Shown here in pieces: positions 21,868-33,129 of a DNA stretch of 64,000 nt. This DNA comes from Valencia hispanica (Eukaryota > Chordata > Actinopteri > Cyprinodontiformes > Valenciidae), in NCBI GenBank assembly GCA_963556495.2, contig OY747705.1:6353501-6417500 (forward strand), in the 5' to 3' direction. Each line of letters starts with the position of its first letter. Position 1 is the stretch's first letter. The position numbers and the translations under genes were made by a program. Below the pieces are notes generated by a model. That model was not told the DNA's origin, searched no databases, and worked only from the letters and a program-made list of their open reading frames with translations.

Positions 21868-23005
21868 AAAGTTTGAGAAGCAAAACACCAGACAGCTGTG
21901 GACAATAATTGTATGCACATACCAACTAATCACAGAAAACCTCTCTTTAAGCTAAGGGAAATTTATTAAGAAAAAAAATCAACCTTACAGCCAAAACATT
22001 TAGTCGATAATTCCCATCCTTTCTAAAGCATGCAACTAATTACTACCAATCTTAGAAAATGAATAATATGTGAAAATTAATTAACACAATTAACACCAAG
22101 GGGATCAGGGAAAAACAGACGGCTCTCCTTTCAGCAGGGGAGGGGAGGTTAGGGTTTGTTCTGAAAGGAAGCTAGCTGATCCCTCAAACCAGGGGGCTTC
22201 AAGTAAGAGATAAACTTATCTCTGAGCCAAGATGGAGGACAGCACATGGAGGGTAAGGAGACTCTGCTGACCATGTGATCAGAGAGCAACAGAGAGAGAG
22301 TAGAACGAGGAAAGAGAGAGAAAGATTGGGATCCGCTCAGGATAAAAACCAGTTTAAAACACACAGCAAATAATACAGCTCACAAACGTATGCGTGGGGC
22401 AACGCTAAATGAGCCAACAAGTTCAGCTCTTAAAAACCCTTTAACCAACAATGAACAAGCCTAACTCGTTATGAACTATATTTTCCCCTATTTATCTGCC
22501 CAGACACAAGATTAGGATAAATTAACCGGTACAGTCTTACTTTGCTTTGAGGGAGGTCCAGTCCACAAAGAGGGAAGCAAAATGTGTCCTTAGTTGAGCA
22601 AAAAGGGAGAAACAAAACCTTGCGCAGGGTTTCTCCTAAATTTCGGTCCGGTTGCAGGCCTGACAGCTGCGAATCGACGTCTTAAAGAATTGTCTTGGAA
22701 CAATTTTTATCTCGCCCACGCTGGGTACGCAAACAGACGCTGGGTAGACGGTTGTACTTTGAAGGTTTCAAAAGTGGTTTCTTTCCTGCACCACAGGTCA
22801 GAAGTCACAAGGATTCATTGATGAATAGCGTGTCTCCTTGCATTGCCAAGCAATGCTGGGAAAGACAGGGTGTTGGTCGCTGCTGACGCCTTTTATAAAC
22901 TTTGTGATGTCATCGTTGGCCACGGCCATTGGGAATGTGTTGGGGTCACAGCTAGAAATGCTATGAAATGGAATCTGTTCAGTTCATTTGTGGAAAATGG
23001 ATCCC
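21868..23005 (-). mobile_element. LTR-like repeat, copy A (solo), minus orientation
   Basis: Homologous along its length to 43.4-45.84 kb, sharing GCTGTGGACAATAATTG, CTCTTTAAGCTAAGG, GCCAAGATGGAGGACAGCAC, CAGTCTTACTTTGC and CTGTTCAGTTCATTT. On the minus strand it starts TGTTGTT and has an RNA polymerase II promoter layout: GATGACATC (22906-22914), then TTTATAAAAGG (22889-22899). No gag or pol sequence lies next to it, so it is most simply a solo LTR. Superfamily unknown. Left boundary is approximate. Confidence 0.55.
22889..22914 (-). promoter_or_regulatory. CRE-like site plus TATA box of LTR copy A
   Basis: Minus strand: GATGACATC, a CREB/ATF-like site, followed about 7 bases later by TTTATAAAAGG. 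The same order is kept in the second copy (45683-45714), which supports a real promoter rather than chance. Confidence 0.5.
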
Positions 23006-23394
23006 CAACAACAAGATAAAACAATATACATCACACAAAATTAAAACCTAATAAATTAAAAACACACACAGTCAGAAAACCCAGCCCCACCCCCTTGTTT
23101 CTGTCTCTAAATTTTAAACAAAAATAAAAACAAACACGTAAAACATATAAATCTGGCTCGACACTGCTGTGAGGAAATAATATCTTGGGCATCTGCCCAT
23201 ACCAGGAGCCAGCCCACCCTCGACCACAGTGGCTGCCTCCACAAAGATAACCCCAGGACAGGGCCCACACCACTGCCATAGGGGTGCACTGTGGAGCCAC
23301 CGGGCACCCAGACTAGGTCAATCTCTGTAGCAACAGCCGTGCAGACCAAGCAGACAGAACCCCTAGTGTGGAGGATTCCCATGAGGTAAACCAC

Positions 23395-24620
23395 TGGAAT
23401 TAAACCATTAACATCCTAAAACAAAGATCAATTAATCCTAAAAGTTAATAAAAATTAATAAATGAATATCAAGCTAAAAAGGTAGGTCTTGAGCCTCTTT
23501 TTAAAAACAATATTCACTGCGGCCCTGAGGCCCTCTGGCAGGTTGTTCCATATTCGAGGACCATAGTGTTGGAATGAGGCCTCGCCATATGTTTTTGTTC
23601 TAACTCTTGGTACAGCTAAGATGCCAGTACCAGAGGACCTCAGGGACCGTGAGTGCTCATTCTTAAAAAGCAGGTCTGATAAATAAGAAGACGATTAAGA
23701 CATTTATAAATGACTAAAGGAACCTTAACATCAAACCTGAAGCAGACAGGGTGCCAATGCAATGATTCTAAAACTGGAGTAATGTGTTCCCGCCCTCTGG
23801 TCCTCGTCAGAACACGTGCCGCTGATTTCTGAAGAAGCTGAAGATAAGAGATGGATTTTTTTTTGGAAGACCAGAGAGCAGCACATTCCAATAATCTAAT
23901 CTACTGGAAATAAAAGCATACATCAGCACCTCCATACTAGCAAGAGAGAGAAATGGGCAGACTCTGGGTATGTTTTTAAGATGATAAAATCCTGTTTTTG
24001 TTACATTATTTATTTGCAGAATAATATCCAGCTTAGAGTCAAAAGGTACAAGATTTCTAACACATTGAGAAGGTTTAAAACTCTGCAGTTTTGGTAAAAT
24101 GATCTCTCTCTTGTTTTCGGGACCGATAACTAAAATCTCAGTTTTGTTCTGGTTGAGTTTTAAGAAATTCTCTTAAATCCATGTTTTAATATCTAAAATA
24201 CAGTTTAAAAGGACATTAACTGGCTCTAGGTAATCAGGAGACACTGCAATGTAAATCTGTGTATAATTTGCATAGCTGTGAAAATCAATGCTCTGTCTCC
24301 TGATTATATCCCCATGTAGTAGCATGTACAGGTTAAAAAGAATTTGACCTAAAATTGAACCTTGGGGAACCCCACAATTGGTTTGATGGGTTCCTGATGA
24401 GCATGTATCCATATTTCCTTAAAATCTCTGATCTTTATTCTTGATAAGAATAAAACAATTTTAAAGCAGTGCCTGAGAGGCCCACCAGACTTCTCAGTCT
24501 AAGATCTGTTGATCTAATCTGTCAAAGGCGGCACTAAGATCCAGTACCACCTAGACAGAATGTTTTTGATTGTCCAAGTTACATGAGGTCATTAGTAACC
24601 TTTAAATTGGGTTAGTTGAG
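23395..24620 (-). mobile_element. L2-like LINE, antisense, catalytically dead
   Basis: Minus strand in order: a decayed palm A region near 24.54 kb; GVPQGSILGQILFNLYML (24412-24173) with HSYANYTQIYI, where the essential YADD has become YANY; then SAARVLTRTRGREHITPVLE and SLHWHPVCFRFDVK (23891-23640). This continues to the C-terminal LPEGLRAAVNIVFKKRLKTY. Frame changes separate the pieces. The combination of PQGS, YADD position, ITPVLxSLHW and RLKT is typical of CR1/L2-group reverse transcriptases in fish. Confidence 0.8.
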
Positions 24621-27360
24621 AGAAAACTCAACCAAGCATCTTTGCATCAACCAAGACAAAACTCTCCAGTGTTTCCCTGCAAAGACAATGCTTCAGATTG
24701 ATAAAACCAACATTTTGTTGAGGTAAAAGTTAGTTCTAATAGCATTGGTCTTACATTTGAAGTGGTCTGCGAAATCCTCGCATGCTGCATCAAATTCTGC
24801 TTTGGAGGATTTCAAAACTGAGTTAGTTAAATGCTCAATTGTTGTTGGTGCTCGGGGGGCAACAAGGTTTCTACCAGCGTAGTTTCTAAAAAAAGAAGTA
24901 TTTTGAAAAATGTATTGGTTGATTTCTTAAACCTTTTCATTCCCATAATAGCAACATTTCAGCTTGTAATGTTCATTTCTCAGATCTTCACGCTATTCTT
25001 TAATACACCAGAGGGTTCTTTGCCAGCCACAAGGAGACCAGCAATAAAGCAAGCTAAAAGGGGGTATACTTAGAACAGAAAAAAAGAGGGGGGGGGGGGG
25101 GGGGTCAAGTTGACCAAACAGAAACAATGTAAAAACTGGTTCGCAAGTCGAGATTTTAAAATGGTCGTATAATTTCCTAACCTTGAGTGACCACACACAT
25201 GGCAATAAAAATTGTGGATATGACAGCTTTGGTCCAAAAGTGTGTGATGTGCGGCCACACCGCAATGACGAGATACCACACATGAACAGATTTTACTCAC
25301 AAACTCTCCCAGCTCAGATGGAAATCTCACAAAACCTCATGGGATAAAAGTGACTTTAGAGTAGATAAACAATGCAGCCAAGGAGGAGGCTTTGACAATA
25401 GTTTGTGGACTAGCTTTGACAGAGAAAAACTGACACAAAAAAGGCATTACAAAAAGGAGCTGACACAAGCAGGAATCTTCAACATGTTGGATTGTCTTGG
25501 CCTGAAATCGCAGCGTATGTGTTGCATTGACAAACGAGCATGAAGCCTTTGGAATGTGTTGTGTAGCCAATCAGAAAGTGAGGTGGAAGCGTGTATTTTT
25601 ATTTACAAGTGTTGCCTCACTTAACCATAGTCCACAAACACATAGAAACAGAGATCAATCAGTGCAAAGTGTATAACGACGTTTGAACATGTGGAAAAAA
25701 CCAAAAACAATAACTCACCTCCTTATCGTGTAGCATGTAGAGCCCCTCGCTGTCTCCACTCCTTTATCCAATGCCTTTTCTCTTTGTCATTTTTTCTCCA
25801 TTAAAACTAGTCCACAAACTGTTGCCAAACCCTCCTCCTCATCACCATGTTTATTTACTCCCTTGACTTTACTAGTCACATTTTATCTTGTCAGGTTTTG
25901 TGAGATTTGCCGTTTGATCTGGGAGTGTTCGTAAGAAAACTCCTATCATCATCACGTTTTAATGGATAAAACCCAGACAACACCATCAGAACAACAATTA
26001 TTTTTAACTCACATTGTGAGCCATACATGCTAACAGGGAATTAGCAGCATACTCCAGCCAGATGTATCTCAGCATTACCTTCCACTGTCCTGCTTTTAAA
26101 ACACTAACAACAACTGCCTCATTTATCTGCTCCAGCTTTCTTAGCAGCTATTTTGTTTTTCCAGCAGCCGGGTTTAGTTAGGTCTTAAATGTTTTTTTGT
26201 TTTTGTTTTTCAAATTAATCAGTAGAGAATCATAACAATATTGAAGAAGACAATAATAATATGTATCAGGAGCTCAAGTTTAGTTAATTTACTGTGTTCT
26301 GTAAAGCTCTGTATGACGAGGTGCTTAGCGGTTTGTCAGCTGTCAGTCAGACAAACCGAAATACCGATGGACACTTTTGGCACCAAGTGGGCTTTTTCAC
26401 CTTTCTCTGGTACAAAGAATTTAAATGTATGTTAAAATCCAATGCACAAAAACATATATGGACAATAATATACCAAAGTAGAGTAAAGTATTATATCTAA
26501 ATAATTACTGTACTCACAGAACAGTTTGTTCAACATCATCAATGCTAATGTTTGAACAACTTCTTGCAAAGTGGTATCCGAGCCGGTTGGTTCGTTAATA
26601 ATCACAGTTAATGATTGAAATCTTCATACTGAATCAGGATTCACAAGTCCAAGGTTTCCATTAACCTGGATGTTATGAGTCCTAAAGCTGGCTGCTAAGT
26701 ACACAAGATGAAAAAGCAGATTAATGGAAAGAGAGGAGACTCAGTGGAAAAATCGTGGATTCAGAAGATTCGGTTGAAGCTGTTCACGTATGCCAGTTAG
26801 CGAACTCATAAGAAACGCAATTGACCCTGATGATTGGATCCACCAACTTTACTCACACTGACTGTGCATGGCAACAATACAACCCTGAGTCAAATGGGTT
26901 AAACAATAAATATGTACAGTAACAGTAAGGGAGTTTTAGTAAGAGTCTATGTGTTACTTTAAAATTACTTAAATCTTTGTGTAAACAACCAGGAACTTCT
27001 TTATTCATTTTAAAATAATCCAGTCACAAAAGGAAACATTAGCTGTGCTTGTAGAGCTGGAAATGAAGTTTAGTCTACAAAGCAACAAAGCTAAGGCGTT
27101 ATTGTGAATTAGTTTTTTTATAATGTTTTTTGCCTTCAAGCACATCAAGATTTTGAAATATCAAAATTGCTTTGGGTTTGAATTACATTTTGGATGATAA
27201 TGCATGGTAGATCATGGTGCTTTCACAAGTGGAGCATTATGACTTGTTCTATAGTACTCCGTTTAATATATGTGCTTTTTGTCTTTTGTACGGTAATATG
27301 ACCAGGCTTCAGAATATGCTTGCATGCTTTCCTAATAATTAACACTCCATCAAGTATCCA
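24620..27360. other. sequence without recognised genes
   Basis: The first 450 bases may be decayed 5' LINE sequence continuous with the element below 24.6 kb. A run of 17 G lies at 25088-25104. The remainder is unassigned and AT-rich. Confidence 0.4.
25088..25104 (+). repeat. G17 homopolymer
   Basis: Seventeen consecutive G, a likely slippage hotspot and a sequencing-error-prone site. Confidence 0.9.
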
Positions 27361-28377
27361 TTCAGTTCAATTCAGTTTATTTATATAGTGCCGATTCACA
27401 ACAGAAGTCATCTCAAGGTGAAACAAAGCAGAAACAAAGAAAGAAACAAATTTACTGATTTAAGAGTACTTACTATATTAAAGAAAGTAAAAAGGTGATA
27501 ACAGGACATGGGGGATGCTCAGTGACGCCCGCCCCCCCGTCCAATAGGGCATTCTAGCTAAGCAGGATACTAGACCAGGTGTAGCTTCTGTGGGGAGAAA
27601 AACACTGAGAGAAAACAAAGATAACAGTCGAAATAACAGCAAATAATGCAACTGGAAAGTAGTAGAAGAGAAAAGTAGCAGAGTGAAGAAAAGTGGTCAT
27701 TCTGTCCTCCAGCAGTCTAAGCCTATAGCAGCATAACTACAGAGATAGCTCAGGATGACCTTAGCCACTCTAACTATAAGCTTTATCAAAAAGGAAAGTT
27801 TTAAGCCTGGCCTTAAAAGTAAACAGAGTGTCTGCCTCACGGACTAAAGCTGGGAGCTGGTTCCACAGGAGAGGAGCCTGATAACTAAAAGATCTGCCTC
27901 CCATTCTACTTTTAGAAATCCTAGGAACTACAAGTAAACCTGCAGTCTGAGAGCGAAGTGCTCTGTTAGGAACATAAGGAACAATTAGATCTCTGATGTA
28001 TGATGGAGCTGATTATTAAGGGCTTTGTATGTAAGAAGAAGGATCTTAAATTCTATTCTGGATTTAACAGGGAGCCAATGAAGGGAAGCTAAAACAGGAG
28101 AAATGTGATCTCTCTTTTTAATATTCATCAGAACTCTTGCTGCCGCATTTTGGATCAACTGAAGGCTTTTAATGGCATTTTGTGGACTACCTGATAGTAA
28201 AGAATTACAGTAGTCCAGCCTTGAGGTAACAAATGCATGGACTAGTTTCTCAGCATCACTCCTGGACAGGATGTTTCTAATTCTAGCAATATTTCGGAGG
28301 TGAAAGAAGGAAATTAGGACATATTTCTTACTCACAAGTCCTAGTACAGCAAGAGCAATGCACCTAACATTATACAA
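27361..28377 (-). mobile_element. L2-like LINE 3' end, antisense
   Basis: A 130-codon open stretch (28377-27985) contains SRSDAEKLVHAFVTSRLDYC, then LIQNAAARVLMNIKKRDHIS and PVLASLHWLPVKSRIEFKIL, the C-terminal part of fish L2 polyproteins. After a frameshift near 28010 the reading continues as LIVPYVPNRALRSQTAGLL, SYQAPLLWNQLPALVREAD and FKARLKTFLFDKAYS, then stop. The element finishes in the diagnostic 3' tail, ATATAAATAAACTGAATTGA on the minus strand. 5' truncated, as is usual. Less decayed than the other LINEs here, so relatively young. Confidence 0.88.
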
Positions 28378-28789
28378 ACATCAGTAAACAAGTGATTTAG
28401 TGCTTTTATGAAAGGATATATGAATGTCAAAGCAGTTTCATCTAACAGGTACTCCTGGAGGCCATTGAGGCTTGATGTTTCTTTTTTTTGTAGCTGAAAT
28501 ACCATTTTATTACATCAGTTTTACAGTGACATTTGGCATTCCTCATGCAACCTGTCTTGGCTGTAAAAACACACTAAATTGAGTCTTGTTTAGTGGCAGC
28601 ACCTGACAGTGCTACCAGTCGCTCTGGAAGTCTGAAGCTGATGAGAAATGATGGAAGGGTATTACAGTTGCATCCAACTCTTCCCTGCACAGCTGTCAGG
28701 CCAAAAACAACTATTACTGCTACTAACGCTGGTAAATGTACATATTTTTAAGAGACTTTTCAAAAGTAGGGTCTCCAACTCTAGTTCTA

Positions 28790-28897
28790 ACGGGACACAC
28801 AACTTACAAAAAGTTCAGCTTTTGTCTCATCAGTCCACAGGGCATTTTCCCAGAAGTCTTGGGGATCATCAAGATGTTTTCTGGTTAAATTGAGACT
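28790..28897 (-). pseudogene. Tc1-like transposase fragment
   Basis: The minus strand reads LTRKHLDDPQDFWENALWTD followed by ETKAELF. This is the start of the Tc1 DDE catalytic domain, with the first catalytic Asp present in WTDE. Flanks carry no further transposase, so only a relic remains. Confidence 0.75.
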
Positions 28898-28929
28898 AGC
28901 CATAATGTTCTTTTTGCTCACCAGTGGTT

Positions 28930-29461
28930 TTTATCCTGGAGCTCTTGTTAGAATTTAGTGATTGTGTGCTGGGGGTGTAGGTGTGGATGTGTGTGTCCTT
29001 ACGAAGGTTTCTGTGGAACATAATAGAGAAAAATCCACCTATTTGTGTATTTTCTTATGTAGCATGTATTTACAATATTAGACTGAAAACTCAGTTTTGG
29101 GCAGCTGATATACCTACTTGAAATCCAATTGGCTGGCATTAGCAAAGTTGGAAGTACAGAAGCGCTGTTTATTTTCCCTGGTGCTGATTTGCTTTTCCCC
29201 CAAGACCAGAATTATAGAAGACTGTAAGTATTAGCTCTTGTGGTCAAGACGGTTTCCACTGTGTGTATTAATGCATATTAAAGTATATTTGGTGTTTGTA
29301 CTATTAAAATAGGCAGTTATAGCTATTTCTACAGGGCGTCTCAAGTATTCGCAGATTTTAGCTATTGACAGACGTTTGTTTTACCTAAACCCCACAAATA
29401 CCAAAAGAGGAAAAACCACCCTTAGAATAACGTTGCACCATTTACAGTACATTTCTTCCAG
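28930..29461. other. sequence without recognised genes
   Basis: AT-rich, no ORF, tail or terminal repeat seen. Confidence 0.45.
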
Positions 29462-29465
29462 TTAA

Positions 29466-30821
29466 AGCTGCAGTGGGTAACTTGAATAAAAGTAACTTTT
29501 TGTGATATTTCCTAAAACTGTCCATATGTCCTGAAATTAGGAAATGAGATTTGTAATCTGTTCAAAAAAGCAGCTCAATTGGTCACGCCTACAACCCCTA
29601 CTGCGATTTGCAAGAATCCACCGCGCCGGTAGAAAACAGCCAATCAGAGCCAGAGCAGCGTCTGAAGGAGTGTCTGACATCTGTCTATCACTCCTCACAC
29701 ACACACACCGCGACCCGCCCCTCGCTCCGCTACGCAACCGGCTGCAACAGCCACCTAAAGAGAAACTGCCCATAGCGCCGCTGCCAACAACAGCATATAC
29801 CGCTAAGATAACAAAAGAGAAGATGACCGAGGAGGACAAAAAAGCTAAGAAGAAAGAAGTTGACGGAGCCCGAGATAAAACGAGGGTAAATATTGGTGTA
29901 GCCTTTAAGAGGTGGAGTGAGCTACAGGACCTGAAAGTGTTTAAAACCGATTCCGAGTTGACAATGTTTCTGCTTGACAGGTAATTACCCTTGCTTGATT
30001 AATATTTGTTTTGTATTTTTGGTGGTGGTATTACAGTAAACCTCCGCAGCGCGTGCGATCATCCCTGCACTCACAGCTAATGTTGTCATAATGTGGTTTA
30101 CTGTTAGGAAATATTCACGAAAGTTTGTTTCTCCAAAACTTAGAATACTGAAATTAGTGGGTTTTTTCTTTTCCTTTGTTGACTTTACTATATTTACCAA
30201 GTAAATATTGCCTTAGATTACTGTTAATGTCGACAAGATTTATGTCCGCTCATTTGTTGGCCAGCAATATTGATTATTCACAACAGTAATGTTGTCTAAC
30301 TTCATGTGCTCTTTATGAACATAGAATAATGTTATAAGAACCTGCTGACATGTAAGGAAGATATTACCCGAGTTAGATGTATTTGTTTATAAATTTAAAA
30401 CAGACGAACAAATGGACATTACAAATATAAATAGAGGTCGTAACAGTAGGCCTACATTTAGCTACTAGCTAGTTACTACGTAACGTTAACAATGTTTGAC
30501 TTCCTATTGCCAAATAAACAACTAAATAACAACTTTTTAGCTCAGGTATAGACAACATATTTTGTAACCGTGCGGAGGTGAGATTATGTTTTGCTCTTAC
30601 CGGTTCGCACTCCATGTTGCTTACGCAACTTTGCTGCTTCAAGTCGCGTCAGCTGATTATCTTTGGCAGTTGTTACGCCAGTAGCGCAGCCGAAGGAGGG
30701 AGGAGGGCATTGGAGGCGGGGCTTGAGTGCATCGGAGAGGGAGGGGGAGTGATGTGAAGCTTGTTTGGGTTTAAATGTTCAAGCAAAGTCTGCTCTCCTC
30801 TCGGAGTTACCTACTGGAGCT
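29466..30821 (+). mobile_element. TTAA-flanked DNA transposon with orphan first exon
   Basis: Left end AGCTGCAGTGGGTAAC and reverse-complemented right end AGCTCCAGTAGGTAAC match at 14 of 16 positions, with TTAA outside each (29462-29465, 30822-30825). The interior is CpG-rich at 29580-29780 and encodes a short exon ending in a splice donor, but no DDE core follows. TTAA target use suggests a piggyBac- or Kolobok-type relation; this is inference. Confidence 0.7.
29823..29980 (+). pseudogene. orphan first exon with donor, transposon-encoded
   Basis: ATG at 29823 opens MTEEDKKAKKKEVDGARDKT, then RVNIGVAFKRWSELQDLKVF and KTDSELTMFLLDR, ending at an AG|GTAATT donor. It has a Lys-rich head and a compact helix-forming RVNIGxAFxRW / TDxELxxFLLD block that I recall from uncharacterised teleost repeat-associated proteins. 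The frame is also open upstream to 29544, but the basic segment and CpG-rich promoter-like upstream sequence favour this ATG. No partner exon is visible before the element ends, so it is either a truncated element or an exon that could be spliced to host sequence. Confidence 0.5.
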
Positions 30822-31009
30822 TTAAAAGCAAGTTGTTCCTTTCCACTGTAGCTACATGCTTGTTCATAAGTAGGAATTCCTCCAAAGCCAATTAGTACAT
30901 ACAAAAACATCAAATAATCAACAGAATTTGATTCTATTGTACTATAATTATGATCAAATGATACTGTAAATAATTAAATCTAAATTTGTTTATGATGATC
31001 TGGATTGTT

Positions 31010-31106
31010 TTAAATGAAATCTGGATATGAATTGGACCTGTTTTTCTTGTCAAGTACCTTGATATAACATTTCTTATAATTCCTTGCTATATAAATAAAA
31101 CTAAAC
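31010..31106 (+). mobile_element. L2-type LINE 3' tail, degenerate
   Basis: AAGTACCTTGATATAACATT is followed by TGCTATATAAATAAAACTAA. This matches, with decay, the GTGCCTTGAGATGACAT ... CTATATAAATAAACTGAA end seen at 35.4, 41.6 and 59.0 kb. Confidence 0.6.
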
Positions 31107-31488
31107 AAAAGTGGGTATGTTGGAGGAATTTTTTAGCACCTGTACTTCCCACATAGGGTTACGTCAGAACCACTTGGACAGTGTTGCATGGTTTTGTCCC
31201 TTCTGTTTCCTAGCCTGCAGCAGCCACTATGAGTCAACCAAGGCAGAACAAGAACCCCTGACTCCATATAATATTTCAATTCCTGTTTGCTTACTAAGGA
31301 GTGCTCTAGTGTTTATCCTTCTATGGCAAGTTTTAGGTATTCAAGTTAAAGAAATGTTATGATACTATCTGTTTATTGGGAGGTCAACTAAATTCCTCAT
31401 GAAGAGATTTTAAATCACAATTTGCTGTGGCTTACTCAGCAAAGCTGATTTATTGGTGGATGAACTGTTTGCTTTAGCTAACCTGGTT
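31107..31488. other. sequence without recognised genes
   Basis: An 83-codon open stretch at 31111-31362 shows no domain. Nothing else is seen. Confidence 0.4.
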
Positions 31489-31682
31489 TTGTTTTTTTTT
31501 AGTTTTTGGGGCCACAGTGGCCTTTATTGTAAAGTGGAAAGTACAGAAAGGGGGTGAGAAGTGGGGAAGCTACATCGGTAAATGTGCGCGGGGTGGAAGT
31601 GAACACCCGGACAACCGCATCGACGACTGAGGCCTCTGAACATGGGGCGCCCGCCTTAATCACTGTGCTACGGGACAAGCCT
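31489..31682 (-). mobile_element. tRNA-derived SINE, antisense
   Basis: On the minus strand the head reads CCCGTAGCACAGTGATTAAG (A-box-like), then GCGCCCCATG and GAGGCCTCAGTCGTCGATGC, a degenerate B box (GGGTGTTCACTTCC), and finally an A-rich tail (T-run on the + strand at 31489-31507). Layout and tail fit a tRNA-derived SINE. Confidence 0.65.
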
Positions 31683-32084
31683 TGCCACAAGCCTTTTCAT
31701 AACTCAGCAGATTGTTCATTAAAAATACAAGCTGTTGCAGGTTAGGACAAGAACATACAACGTTGTTTAGTATTTACTTATTTCATCGAAGTGTAATAAA
31801 AGAACTGTGCAATATGATAGTTTACTAAAATGTCATGTTGCCAAATGTCCTTTCAAATGTTTTAAAAGACAATCCTATACTATCCTTCGCCTCTTGCATT
31901 ACACTTACCATCCCTGTTAATGAGAACGGATTTTCCCAACAGCTGCCCATGCCACATTCAAGTACAGCTGGGAGATTAGTGTGTCAAAATATCAAAACAA
32001 TTCCAAAGTGATTTAACCACTTCAAAACAGTCAGTGTTAATGTTTAATGTTTCCTTTGCCCATATTTGAGAATAAAACATGCTT

Positions 32085-32085
<1 letters not shown>
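31683..32085. other. sequence without recognised genes
   Basis: AT-rich; no feature supported. Confidence 0.4.
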
Positions 32086-32155
<70 letters not shown>

Positions 32156-32212
32156 TGTGTGTGTGTGTGTGTGTGTGTCTGTGTGTGTGTGTGTCTGTGT
32201 GTGTGTGTGTGT
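32086..32212. repeat. (TG)n with central (GTGC)n microsatellite
   Basis: About 127 bases of alternating GT, with a core of ten GCGT-type tetramers at about 32117-32157 and scattered GTCT interruptions. Alternating purine-pyrimidine sequence can adopt Z-DNA. The long open frames across it are repeat artefacts. Confidence 0.95.
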
Positions 32213-32222
32213 TACGTATTAA

Positions 32223-32288
32223 CAGTTTTCCAGCCAATATATCATGGTCAACATTGTCAACAGTTTTGAATGCTGAGCTGAGCTTCAG
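32223..32288 (-). pseudogene. L2-like RT palm A scrap
   Basis: Twenty-two codons on the minus strand read LKLSSAFKTVDNVDHDILAG, matching LDLSAAFDTVDHDIL of fish L2 reverse transcriptases. No other RT motif is adjacent; a relic. Confidence 0.65.
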
Positions 32289-32946
32289 TCATACCAGCGC
32301 TGTGGTTCTATTACAGCAGAATCAATTGAACACTTTGACAAGGGCAGTTTCCTAAACCAGAATAAAAGATGTCAAAGCAGTTGGATGTTTTTAAGAAGGT
32401 ATTTAATCTAAACCATGTAATATTGATGAAATGGATTACAAATGTCAATGTAATAGCTGAATACATTTTATTGATCATTTCTTTGATCGTATATCTTTTA
32501 AAAACTAACAGTGTACATTCTTGAAGCTTTGCAGTTTGGTAGACCCCTTTTTTCGCCAGGTTTTGGTGTACCATTTGTATTTCTGCCCTGGACTCATGAA
32601 GCAGATTGCTGTTAATGAAAACAGAAGGAACCACATCTATCAAGTCCAGCAGATGTGAGCGATGTATGATTGATCTTTGGTTTTCACCAACAAACACCAG
32701 GTTTAAGAAGTGAGCAAAGCAGAAGTGAAAAAATATTTCTCAAAGAAAGCTTCTGGCTTAATAAGGCCTTCCTCGCAACTTTTAGAACGAAAACTAATAG
32801 TTTTAGAGAGGATTCATATCCTGAATAGTGTCTAAACCAACTAATGATGAGGGTGTTTTCTTGATTTTCTGTATCTGTAGGGTATAAACTTAGATATCGT
32901 TGAAGGATCTTACAAAGTAAATACTGCCTTTAGAAAACTCCTTAGA

Positions 32947-33126
32947 CTTAAGTTCTTTGAATACGTTTTTTAAATAACTATATGGTCGGGTTCTGTTGAT
33001 GTTTCATCTGAGCCTGATCAACAGTTCTTCAAGCAAAGCATGATGTCTCTTGGTGGTCTCTAGGGTGTGCCAAATAATCTTTATTACACTGGTTCACTCA
33101 CAGGTAGAATATTAGAATGTAAAATT
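32947..33126 (+). repeat. dispersed repeat, copy 2 (pairs with 14748)
   Basis: Same words in the same order as 14748-14942, with a 15-20 base deletion in the first third. Confidence 0.75.
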
Positions 33127-33129
33127 CTT

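Noticed and set aside
32037..32355. Poly Cys-Val and Thr-His open frames
   Set aside because: Translation of the TG/GCGT microsatellite.
32311..32697. 128-codon minus-strand open frame
   Set aside because: No domain found. It lies just beyond an RT palm scrap but contains none of the expected upstream RT motifs.
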